Assembly (NCBI GenBank): GCA_002711185.1
Contig: PAHL01000046.1
Span: forward strand, 1 to 6,994
Reading direction: 5' to 3'
DNA length: 6,994 nt
From: Flavobacteriaceae bacterium
Lineage (GTDB): Bacteria; Bacteroidota; Bacteroidia; Flavobacteriales; Flavobacteriaceae
Of the stretch, positions 1 through 5,852 are shown one piece after another; within the stretch, counting starts at the first letter, position 1, and every line of letters begins with the position of its first letter. Both the position numbers and the translations under genes were made by a program. Below the pieces are notes generated by a model. The model ran no database searches and was not told the DNA's origin. It worked only from the letters and a program-made list of their open reading frames with translations.

Positions 1-98
1 TCGAGATTTAAATCGACTATTGGTGTTGTTTCATTAATAGCCTCGTTAGACCACAGAAAACTGGAAATCAAGGCAAAAACGTAAATTAATTTTTTCAT
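1..98 (-). CDS. Partial gene: N-terminus of an exported protein of unknown function
   Basis: Reading leftward from an ATG at 98-96 gives an open frame of 32 codons that runs off the left edge. The peptide begins MKKLIYVFALISSFLWSNEA: a Lys-Lys start, a hydrophobic core of about 12 residues, then a polar stretch, which is a typical Sec signal peptide. Cleavage is probably near residue 17-20. The visible mature part (acidic and Thr/Pro rich, ending near VDLNL) is too short to name a family. The leader just upstream is a run of ten A residues on the coding strand with no Shine-Dalgarno site, as is common in Bacteroidota. It diverges from the ThuA-like gene. The export signal is clear; the function is unknown. 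Confidence 0.6.
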   Translation of the reverse strand, partial: MKKLIYVFALISSFLWSNEAINETTPIVDLNL

Positions 99-236
99 AA
101 TTTTTTTTTTAAATACTTATTTGACAGACCACGAACAACTAATATAAAAAAAATGTAAATAAAAACTAATAATTTTAAATTATATTAATGTCAAAACGAG
201 CATATAAAAGTTAATCGAAAAATTTAATCCGTAATT
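99..236. promoter_or_regulatory. Divergent intergenic region between the exported-protein gene and the ThuA-like gene
   Basis: This 138-bp AT-rich gap must hold the promoters of both flanking genes. I see no TAnnTTTG (-7) element of the Bacteroidota type on either strand. A ten-T tract (101-110) lies directly before the leftward gene and becomes an A-rich leader in its mRNA. Confidence 0.5.
121..148 (+). promoter_or_regulatory. Possible sigma70-type promoter for the ThuA-like gene
   Basis: TTGACA at 121-126 and TATAAA at 143-148 are separated by 16 bases, which resembles a classical sigma70 promoter pointing right. Transcription would start near 155, leaving a leader of about 80 nt before the ATG at 237. 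The main sigma factor of Bacteroidota prefers a different -7 element (TAnnTTTG), and TA-rich hexamers are common in such AT-rich DNA, so this may be chance. Confidence 0.25.
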
Positions 237-977
237 ATGAGACATATTTATAAAACTAAATTAATGCTTATAGTATTTGTATTATTTAGTCTCAACTGTT
301 TGTCGCAAACTAAACAAAGTAAAATTTTTGTATTTACTAGGACATGTGGTTATATTCACGAGTCTATTCCAAAAGGAGTAGGTGTTATCACGGAACTTGG
401 TTTAGAAAATAATTTTATTATAAAAAGTTCAGATGATCCCAGGATTTTCTTATCCGATGAGTTGTTTAGCTATGATGCAATTATTTTTTTATCAACCACT
501 TTAGATATATTAAACCAAGAACAGCAAAAAAATCTGATAAAGTTTATTCAAATGGGGAATGGCTTTGTAGGTATTCATGCTGCAGCTGATACTGAATATG
601 ATTGGCCATGGTACGGTAAACTGGTTGGTGCTTATTTTGTTTCTCATCCAGAAGGTCAACCAAAAGCAACCATTAAAACATTAAATAAAAATTCAATTTT
701 TACAAATCATTTAGAGGATAACTGGGAGATAGAAGATGAGTGGTATAATTATCAATTTATAAATCCAAATATAACTCCTATACTTAACTTAGATGAAAGA
801 TCTTATGAAGGTGGGGTAAATGGCAAAAATCATCCAATTACATGGTATCATGAATTTGATGGTGGTCGTTCTTTTTATACTGGTCTTGGACATCTTGAGA
901 AAACATTTGAAGACAAAAGATTCAAGGAGCTCCTGAGAAAAGGAATTCTTTATGCTACTGGCCAAATAAAACTATAG
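237..977 (+). CDS. Secreted ThuA-like domain protein
   Basis: A 246-residue protein of the ThuA-like family, which has a fold related to class I glutamine amidotransferases. The founding member, rhizobial ThuA, acts in trehalose use through keto-sugar intermediates; the reaction of secreted Bacteroidota members is not settled. Residues 1-24 form a Sec signal peptide ending in LSQ; Cys21 does not sit in a good lipobox, so I read it as a soluble exported protein. The domain fills residues 29-243 and shows the expected blocks: FTRTCGYIHESIP (33-45), GFVGIHAAADTEYDWPWY (109-126), SHP (136-138), DEWYNY (167-172), HPITWYHEFDGGRSFYTGLGH (199-219, split around His205 and His219). Length matches single-domain family members. 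No Shine-Dalgarno site precedes the ATG; a second Met at codon 10 would shorten the signal peptide. It converges with the MDR oxidoreductase with only 5 bp between stops. Confidence 0.9.
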   Translation: MRHIYKTKLMLIVFVLFSLNCLSQTKQSKIFVFTRTCGYIHESIPKGVGVITELGLENNFIIKSSDDPRIFLSDELFSYDAIIFLSTTLDILNQEQQKNLIKFIQMGNGFVGIHAAADTEYDWPWYGKLVGAYFVSHPEGQPKATIKTLNKNSIFTNHLEDNWEIEDEWYNYQFINPNITPILNLDERSYEGGVNGKNHPITWYHEFDGGRSFYTGLGHLEKTFEDKRFKELLRKGILYATGQIKL

Positions 978-982
978 ATTCA

Positions 983-1981
983 CTATATTTTTAAAATTAA
1001 TTTTCCCTTTTTATCACCTGAAAATAACCTTAAAAAAGTCTCTCTAAAGTTTTCAATCCCATCAAATATATCCTCTCTGTGATTTAATTTTCCTTGCTCA
1101 ATCCATTTTGCAATGTCACTCATTGCCTTTCCATACATTGGCGCAAAGTCAAAGACGACCATTCCTTGCATTTTGGCTCTATTAACCAAAAGAGATAAAT
1201 AATTTTTGGGACCACTTATTTTTTCAGATGAATTGTATTGAGATATTGCACCACATATAACTACCCTTGCATTTTTTCTTAGAAATATTAACGCTGAATC
1301 TAAAATATCTCCTCCAACATTATCAAAAAAAACATCAATTCCTTTTGGACAATAATTCTTTATAGCTTTAGTTACATTTTCACTTTTGTAATCAATTGAA
1401 CCATCAAAACCAAGTGTTTTAGTTAGATAATTACATTTCGATTTGCCTCCAGCAATTCCGATAACCCGACAACCTTTTATTTTAGCAATTTGACCCACTA
1501 TACTCCCGACAGCACCAGCTGCTCCTGAGACTAAAACAGTGTCTCCATTTTTAATTTTTCCAACTTCAGTAATTCCAAAATAAGCAGTCATGCCAGGCAT
1601 TCCAAGTACTCCTAAATATGCTGGTAAATTTGCTTTTTGAGGATCAACTAGGTAAAAGTTTTCTCCTTTGGTAATACAATAATTTTGAACTCCTCCCCAA
1701 CCGGAAACATAATCTCCTTCCTTGAATATTGTTTTACCTTTAGTTTTAATGATTTTCCCTACCGAACCAGCCCTCATTACTTGTCCAACTTCAACAGGGG
1801 CTATATAAGAACGGGTTTGATTTATCCAACCTCTCATTGCAGGGTCTAAAGAGATAAATTCTTGATGTAAAAGCATTTCACCCTCCATTAAGTCTCTTAC
1901 TTTTGATTCGACTAACTCCCATGTATTCTCATCAGGTATTCCAGTAGGCCTTTTTTTTAAAATTTGTCTTTTATTTATCAT
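983..1981 (-). CDS. NADP-dependent zinc-independent MDR oxidoreductase (CurA/YncB, leukotriene B4 dehydrogenase-like)
   Basis: A cytoplasmic NAD(P)H-dependent reductase of the medium-chain dehydrogenase/reductase superfamily, in the branch with E. coli CurA (YncB) and prostaglandin reductases, which reduce the C=C bond of enones. From the start at 1981 it has 332 residues, the usual length. Visible blocks are NKRQILKKRP at the N-terminus, SLDPAMRG (44-51), GMPGMTAY (127-134), the nucleotide-binding loop SGAAGAVG (152-159), Tyr198 in the IDY block, FDNVGG (219-224), and the C-terminal HREDIFDGIENF block typical of CurA. No zinc-ligand pattern is present. An ATG at 1996 would add five residues (MDQEE), but the ATG at 1981 overlaps the upstream stop as ATGA, follows a purine-rich AAGAAGAA, and matches where relatives start. 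It is the last gene of the leftward unit. Family confident; substrate unknown. Confidence 0.9.
   Translation of the reverse strand: MINKRQILKKRPTGIPDENTWELVESKVRDLMEGEMLLHQEFISLDPAMRGWINQTRSYIAPVEVGQVMRAGSVGKIIKTKGKTIFKEGDYVSGWGGVQNYCITKGENFYLVDPQKANLPAYLGVLGMPGMTAYFGITEVGKIKNGDTVLVSGAAGAVGSIVGQIAKIKGCRVIGIAGGKSKCNYLTKTLGFDGSIDYKSENVTKAIKNYCPKGIDVFFDNVGGDILDSALIFLRKNARVVICGAISQYNSSEKISGPKNYLSLLVNRAKMQGMVVFDFAPMYGKAMSDIAKWIEQGKLNHREDIFDGIENFRETFLRLFSGDKKGKLILKI
1978..1981 (-). promoter_or_regulatory. ATGA stop/start overlap deciding the MDR oxidoreductase start
   Basis: On the minus strand, ATGA at 1981-1978 holds both the ATG (1981-1979) of the oxidoreductase and the TGA (1980-1978) of the DUF1295 gene. 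A purine-rich AAGAAGAA lies just before it. This arrangement suggests translational coupling and argues against the upstream ATG at 1996. Confidence 0.6.
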
Positions 1982-2871
1982 TTCTTCTTGGTCCATAAAT
2001 TAGAAAGTTTTGGGAAAAAAACAGGAGTTTGTTTCTTGTAATCTAAATAACTTTTTTCATCTCCCCATCTCTGATCTCCAATTTCCTCTAATAAATTTAC
2101 TCCACTGATTTTGTTTAACATCAAATAAATAAATGCAGGACTTAAGCAAGTGATATAATGAATTCCAGAAAAATATGGAAGTGCTATTATTGTAATTCCT
2201 ATCCAAAGTATAAATTCTCCAAAATAATTTGGATGTCTAGATAAAGACCATAAACCTGTTTTTATAAAATTTCCTTTATTATTTTTATTAGAATTAAATC
2301 TAGATTTTTGGTTATCAGAAATAATTTCAAAAATAAAACCAAACGACCAAATCATGATACCTATCAATAAAAAAATATAATTATTTGATTTTTTAGTATC
2401 GGAAATTACAAGTAATGGAAGTAGACACATAAATACCCAAAAACCCTGAACAACCCAGGATAACATGAATTTGAAAAAGTTTGTTTTTAAATTATCAAAC
2501 CTTATGTCCTTACCTGCTTTTTTAACTCTTAAAAATAAAAATGAGCTTAATCTTATGGCCCAAATGGAGGATAAAAAAAATGGGGTTAGCTTTAAAGTTA
2601 ACGGTTCATCATTAATAATTTTTTGGGTAGCTAAAAATAAAATTACTAAAAAAGTAATACCTCCTGTAATATCAAAATAGTGGTCTGTCTTGAATAAAAA
2701 AGAAGGAATAAATCCTACTAACTGAATTAAAAAAATAATCCCCCAACTTTTATATATAAATGATTCTGAGAAATTAACCTGTTCAAAACTATTGCCTATT
2801 AAAAAAACTATTCCATATGAAATCGCAATAAATAGTATTGATGATACAATCCTGTATAGGTTATCATTCAT
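1978..2871 (-). CDS. DUF1295 / steroid 5-alpha-reductase-like integral membrane protein
   Basis: A 297-residue polytopic membrane protein of the DUF1295 family, in the clan of steroid 5-alpha reductases and isoprenylcysteine methyltransferases. Those enzymes either reduce a C=C bond with NADPH or methylate a substrate inside the membrane. The protein shows several hydrophobic segments (about 7-26, 42-60, 68-82, 94-113, 128-156, 164-184 and 219-250). The signature block GLWSLSRHPNYFGE (206-219), with Arg212, His213, Pro214, Asn215, Tyr216 and Glu219, is the cofactor-binding motif of the family. Other expected features are DHYFDITG (63-70), the EIISDNQKSRF block (182-192), SGVNLLEE (256-263) and a terminal YLDYKKQTPVFFP. 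Length is at the long end for the family. The gene begins 20 bp after the aminotransferase and overlaps the oxidoreductase, so it is the middle gene of the unit. Family firm; substrate and reaction unknown. Confidence 0.88.
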   Translation of the reverse strand: MNDNLYRIVSSILFIAISYGIVFLIGNSFEQVNFSESFIYKSWGIIFLIQLVGFIPSFLFKTDHYFDITGGITFLVILFLATQKIINDEPLTLKLTPFFLSSIWAIRLSSFLFLRVKKAGKDIRFDNLKTNFFKFMLSWVVQGFWVFMCLLPLLVISDTKKSNNYIFLLIGIMIWSFGFIFEIISDNQKSRFNSNKNNKGNFIKTGLWSLSRHPNYFGEFILWIGITIIALPYFSGIHYITCLSPAFIYLMLNKISGVNLLEEIGDQRWGDEKSYLDYKKQTPVFFPKLSNLWTKKK

Positions 2872-2891
2872 ATTTATTTAGTTTATATTAA

Positions 2892-4007
2892 TTAACCTAA
2901 ATCATAGACTCTCTCAAGTGCATTGGTAAACGCTTTCACCTCTTCCAATGTGCCAACACTAATTCTACACCAATCATAAAATGGAGGAAATGGTCTACCT
3001 ATTTTAACACCCTCCTTTAACATTTTTTTACCTAGATCATCTATATGCTTTTTAGAATGGAAAAAAACAAAATTTGTGTTTGATGGGACATAGTTTAGCC
3101 CTAGTTTGTCAAGGGTAGCTGTTATCATTTCTCTACCTTCTTTAATTTTACTTAAAGAAAAATCATAAAATTCCTTGTCTTCAAGTGCTTTGTCAGCAGC
3201 AGCAATAGCAAGGACATTACTCATAGCTACAACATTTTCTCTTATTTTTTTTGACAAATGAGATGGTGCTATCAGATACCCTATTCTAAATCCAGCTAAA
3301 CCATATATTTTTGAAAATGTTTTTGAAACAATTACATTTTTTCCTTCCCTTACAAGTGTATCCATTGATGGATAATCTGGCGTCTGAATGAAATCATAAT
3401 ATGCTTCATCACTAAATACAATCGCTTTTTTACTAGCTGAAGTACAAAAATCTCTTAATGAACTTTTAGGAATTACTGTCCCGGTAGGATTATTTGGATT
3501 ACACAAAAAAATCAACTTTGTATTGTTATTGATTTGATCATTAATTGCATTTAGATCATAACCTTTATCTTCTCCAACTGGAACCCAATTGATATTAGCT
3601 CCCCATTGCTCTGCAAAATCCATCATAGCTAAAAAGGTTGGTTTGCCAGCAATAATTTCTCCTCCTCCTTGAGTAAAAGTTAAGCCAGTGATTTTCAAAC
3701 CTTCAGTTGAACCACCAGTAATAATTATGTTATCTGGCTCAACCCCATGCTTCTTTGCTAGTTTGATTGCTAAAGCATCTGAATAACTGTATGGGTATCG
3801 ACATCCGTTTTCAAAAGCTTTAATTACAGCTTTTTGAACAGCTTCAGAGGGACCATATGGATTTTCATTAGAGCTAAGTTTAATTATTTTAGATAAGGAT
3901 CTAGGATTAAATTTTTTTATTTCTTCACTGGAAAGGACAAATTCTGGAGCCAATAAAAGTCCCCCTAAACCTATTGAAGATCTCAACCAATCTCTTCTGC
4001 TATGCAT
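2892..4007 (-). CDS. Tat-exported histidinol-phosphate-aminotransferase-like PLP enzyme
   Basis: A 371-residue class I/II fold-type I aminotransferase resembling HisC. The N-terminus carries a twin-arginine motif, SRRDWLR (3-9), followed by a hydrophobic run to about Leu25, so the folded, PLP-loaded enzyme should be exported by Tat. The catalytic domain shows SSNENPYGPS (45-54), GGSTEG (98-103), CNPNNPTGT (169-177), SDEAYYDF (199-206), and SKTFSKIYGLAGFRIGY (228-244), with Lys233 as the expected PLP Schiff-base lysine, Asp200 pairing with the PLP nitrogen, and Arg348 in CRISVGT as the likely carboxylate anchor. All key residues are present, so it should be active. Because it is exported and outside a his operon, a role in histidine synthesis is unlikely; the substrate is unknown. 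It is the first gene of the leftward unit. The ATG at 4007 is required to include the Tat motif. Confidence 0.9.
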   Translation of the reverse strand: MHSRRDWLRSSIGLGGLLLAPEFVLSSEEIKKFNPRSLSKIIKLSSNENPYGPSEAVQKAVIKAFENGCRYPYSYSDALAIKLAKKHGVEPDNIIITGGSTEGLKITGLTFTQGGGEIIAGKPTFLAMMDFAEQWGANINWVPVGEDKGYDLNAINDQINNNTKLIFLCNPNNPTGTVIPKSSLRDFCTSASKKAIVFSDEAYYDFIQTPDYPSMDTLVREGKNVIVSKTFSKIYGLAGFRIGYLIAPSHLSKKIRENVVAMSNVLAIAAADKALEDKEFYDFSLSKIKEGREMITATLDKLGLNYVPSNTNFVFFHSKKHIDDLGKKMLKEGVKIGRPFPPFYDWCRISVGTLEEVKAFTNALERVYDLG

Positions 4008-4130
4008 ATAATTTATTTTTATTTATCTTTTTAAGTTAAATTGAATAATTGTCTAATTTATAAAAAATTAAATTTAATTATAATTTGAAATTTTATCCAC
4101 ATTAATATAAGAAGTCTAATCTTTAAGAAT
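4008..4130. promoter_or_regulatory. Divergent promoter region of the aminotransferase operon and the YdjC-like gene
   Basis: A 123-bp region of extreme AT content holds the leftward promoter of the aminotransferase operon and the rightward promoter of the deacetylase. The best rightward candidate is TATAAT at 4079-4084 running into TTTG (4084-4087), one base longer than the Bacteroidota TAnnTTTG spacing. It would start a leader of about 40 nt. No matching -33/-35 element is evident, and nothing clear points leftward. Confidence 0.3.
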
Positions 4131-5150
4131 ATGAAAAAAGTTATTTTAAAAATATTTGTTTTCTTTTCATTTATAGTTTTGATCTTAATTTCAGGTGTAA
4201 GAATTTACCTTAATTCAATCGATGTTCCGATTTATGATTTCAAACTTGCTTATAATTTTATATTAAATAAAAATGAAATATCGCAATATGAGAATCTAAA
4301 TCAATTACTTGGATTTAGTGAAAATGATAAACTTCTAATAATACATGCAGATGATCTGGGATTATCTCGATCTGTAAATGAACTTTCTTTAAAAGCCCTG
4401 GATAGTAATTATGTTAACTCTGCAAGCATTATGATGCCAACACCAGAGGTAAAGGAAGTTGCAGAACATTTTATAAAAAATCCTACTCTGGATATTGGAC
4501 TTCATCTTACGGTAACTGCAGAATGGGAAAATTATAAATGGGATGGAATTAGTCCTAAAGATTCCATACCCTCAATGATAGATGAATATGGAAATTTTCA
4601 TGAAAAGAAAAAAAACTTTATTAAAAATGCAAAGCCAGAGGAGGTAAGAATAGAACTCCAAAGTCAAATAGATTATGCCAAATCACTTGGAATCATTCCA
4701 TCCCATATTGATAGTCATGAAGGGGCCCTATTTTTTTCACCTGAAATTTTCAAAGTTTATTTGGAGATCGCTGAAAAAAACAATCTTCCTGCATTTGTAC
4801 CCAAAGAATTATCTCCTCATTTTGATAAAAACTTTTCAAAGCCAAAAAATCTAGTTATTGTAGAAAAATTGTATATGGCAGATAAAAGTATTGAATTTAA
4901 AAATTGGGAAAATTATTACCATTCAATAATTAAAGAATTAAAACCAGGACTAAATGAAATTATAGTTCATTTAGGAACTGACAACAAAGAACTTAAAGAC
5001 ATTACTTCAAATCGAGTCGCTTTTGGATCTGAATGGAGAAATTTAGACTATGAAATAATTTCAAGTTCGAAATTTAGATCATTGCTGAAAGATAACGATA
5101 TAAAGCTGGTCAATTGGACAGACATAAAAAATATTATTTACCCAAATTAA
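4131..5150 (+). CDS. Membrane-anchored YdjC/ChbG-like carbohydrate deacetylase
   Basis: A 339-residue member of the YdjC/ChbG family, metal-dependent enzymes that remove acetyl groups from N-acetylated sugars such as chitooligosaccharides. Residues 5-27 form one hydrophobic segment after a Lys-Lys start. I read this as a signal anchor placing the catalytic domain outside the inner membrane, whereas E. coli ChbG is cytoplasmic. The domain (about 67-336) shows the metal and base residues in IHADDLG (71-77, Asp74/Asp75), the SASIMMP block (97-103), GLHLTVT (123-129, His125) and SHIDSHEG (191-198, His192, Asp194, His196). The late block reads NEIIVHLGTDNKEL (275-288), with His280 followed by Leu where many relatives have His-Pro-Gly. 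It stands alone: divergent from the aminotransferase operon and convergent with the AlkB-like gene, 10 bp between stops. Family confident; sugar substrate unknown. Confidence 0.88.
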   Translation: MKKVILKIFVFFSFIVLILISGVRIYLNSIDVPIYDFKLAYNFILNKNEISQYENLNQLLGFSENDKLLIIHADDLGLSRSVNELSLKALDSNYVNSASIMMPTPEVKEVAEHFIKNPTLDIGLHLTVTAEWENYKWDGISPKDSIPSMIDEYGNFHEKKKNFIKNAKPEEVRIELQSQIDYAKSLGIIPSHIDSHEGALFFSPEIFKVYLEIAEKNNLPAFVPKELSPHFDKNFSKPKNLVIVEKLYMADKSIEFKNWENYYHSIIKELKPGLNEIIVHLGTDNKELKDITSNRVAFGSEWRNLDYEIISSSKFRSLLKDNDIKLVNWTDIKNIIYPN

Positions 5151-5160
5151 TTAGATCATT

Positions 5161-5769
5161 TTAGACTAGTTTCCTGTATGTCAAATTGATTCGTTCATCC
5201 AAAATTTTCTTTGTTTTTGGAATCATATGAAGCCATTTGTGTTGCATAACACCTGACATAATCAATAAACTTCCATGATCCAATTTTATCTTAAAGCGTT
5301 GGGATTTTTTTGATCTATGTTTTAAATGAAAATACCGAGATTCTCCTAAACTCAAAGATGCAATTACTGGATTTTTTCCCAACTCTTTCTCGTTATCCGC
5401 GTGCCACCCATTACTGTCGCTTCCATTCCTGTAAAGGTTAAGTAGAACCGTATTGAAACTGGTATTATTTATTTTTTTTATTTCAGTCATTAAATAAATT
5501 AAATCATTTGTCATCGCCAAAGGATTCATTGTTATACTTGAATAGCTATATTTTTTTTTTAGAGTACTATGTAAAGAGGTTAATCGGGGTTGATCGTATG
5601 TTTTCCCAAAAACTTTAATTAAATCCTGTTTCCAAGGAATTGTCTTTTTTAGTTTATTAAATAAATTATCAGAAATTTTTTTTGATAAAAAATTCGAATA
5701 ATAATGCAACTCTCCATCAAGAAGATTTGGATTTAGAATTTTATTTGCTTCTGGAATTAATTCAATCAT
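5161..5769 (-). CDS. AlkB-like 2-oxoglutarate/Fe(II)-dependent dioxygenase (ALKBH2-type)
   Basis: A 202-residue cytoplasmic dioxygenase of the AlkB family, closest by eye to the ALKBH2/3-type bacterial members, which oxidatively remove methyl groups such as 1-methyladenine and 3-methylcytosine from nucleic acid. The iron triad is visible: His123 and Asp125 in NGWHADNE (120-127) and His181 in QHKWLHMIPK (176-185). The 2-oxoglutarate-binding arginines are Arg193 and Arg199 in RINLTYRK. Other family blocks are LLNLYRNGSDS (109-119), NPVIASLSLGESRYF (133-147) and HGSLLIMSG (165-173). In the nucleotide-recognition region the sequence reads PRLTSLHS (61-68), where many bacterial relatives have Tyr-Gly-Asp after PRLT plus two residues, so substrate choice may differ. 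Lys71-73 are encoded by a ten-A run. The gene is a single unit, divergent from the IDO-like gene. Function in alkylation repair is inferred from family. Confidence 0.9.
   Translation of the reverse strand: MIELIPEANKILNPNLLDGELHYYSNFLSKKISDNLFNKLKKTIPWKQDLIKVFGKTYDQPRLTSLHSTLKKKYSYSSITMNPLAMTNDLIYLMTEIKKINNTSFNTVLLNLYRNGSDSNGWHADNEKELGKNPVIASLSLGESRYFHLKHRSKKSQRFKIKLDHGSLLIMSGVMQHKWLHMIPKTKKILDERINLTYRKLV
5551..5560 (-). repeat. Ten-base A homopolymer inside the AlkB-like coding sequence
   Basis: A run of ten T on the plus strand reads as CTA AAA AAA AAA on the coding strand (Leu70, Lys71-73). Such runs are prone to polymerase slippage and to sequencing error. The frame is intact as given and both halves match the AlkB family, so no frameshift is indicated here. 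Confidence 0.6.
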
Positions 5770-5852
5770 AAAAATGTAACAAAAATTTATTCGAAAGTTA
5801 TATTTGAATAAATTAAATTTTTTCTTTTACCTTTTAAAATTAAATTAAATAA
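5770..5852. promoter_or_regulatory. Divergent promoter region of the AlkB-like and IDO-like genes
   Basis: This 83-bp A/T-rich gap separates the two divergent start codons and must contain both promoters. A good rightward -7 element is listed separately. Leftward, TAACTTTC (complement of 5793-5800) matches TAnnTTTG at seven of eight positions and overlaps the rightward element, which would make the two promoters mutually exclusive. This is a weak reading. Confidence 0.4.
5799..5806 (+). promoter_or_regulatory. Bacteroidota-type -7 promoter element for the IDO-like gene
   Basis: TATATTTG matches the Bacteroidota housekeeping -7 consensus TAnnTTTG exactly and points right. The transcript would start near 5812, giving a leader of about 40 nt before the ATG at 5853. 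No clear TTG/TTTG -33 element lies at the expected distance upstream, so the call rests on the -7 match and position only. Confidence 0.45.

Larger units (their letters stand above)
983..4007 (-). other. Predicted three-gene operon: aminotransferase, DUF1295 protein, MDR oxidoreductase
   Basis: Three leftward genes are separated by 20 bp and by a 4-bp ATGA overlap, with no room for internal promoters or terminators in the gaps. They are flanked by oppositely oriented genes at both ends, so transcription must begin in 4008-4130. Co-transcription is an inference from spacing and orientation. Confidence 0.75.

Noticed and set aside
993..1004. Palindrome AAAATTAATTTT near the convergent ends, considered as a terminator or operator
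   Set aside because: It is inside the coding end of the oxidoreductase, all A/T, and without a loop or T tract on a stable stem. Such palindromes are expected by chance at this base composition.
2465..2680. Rightward open frame of 71 codons opposite the DUF1295 gene
   Set aside because: It lies wholly within the antisense of a confident membrane-protein gene, has a low-complexity Lys/Asn/Leu-rich translation with no recognisable domain, and no promoter or leader of its own. It is a shadow frame.
983..4007. A histidine biosynthesis operon suggested by the HisC-like protein
   Set aside because: No other his gene is present, the neighbours are reductase-like proteins, and the enzyme carries an export signal.
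4008..4130. Possible small RNA or small protein in the AT-rich gap
   Set aside because: No open frame of useful length, no GC-rich structured element and no terminator can be seen on either strand.
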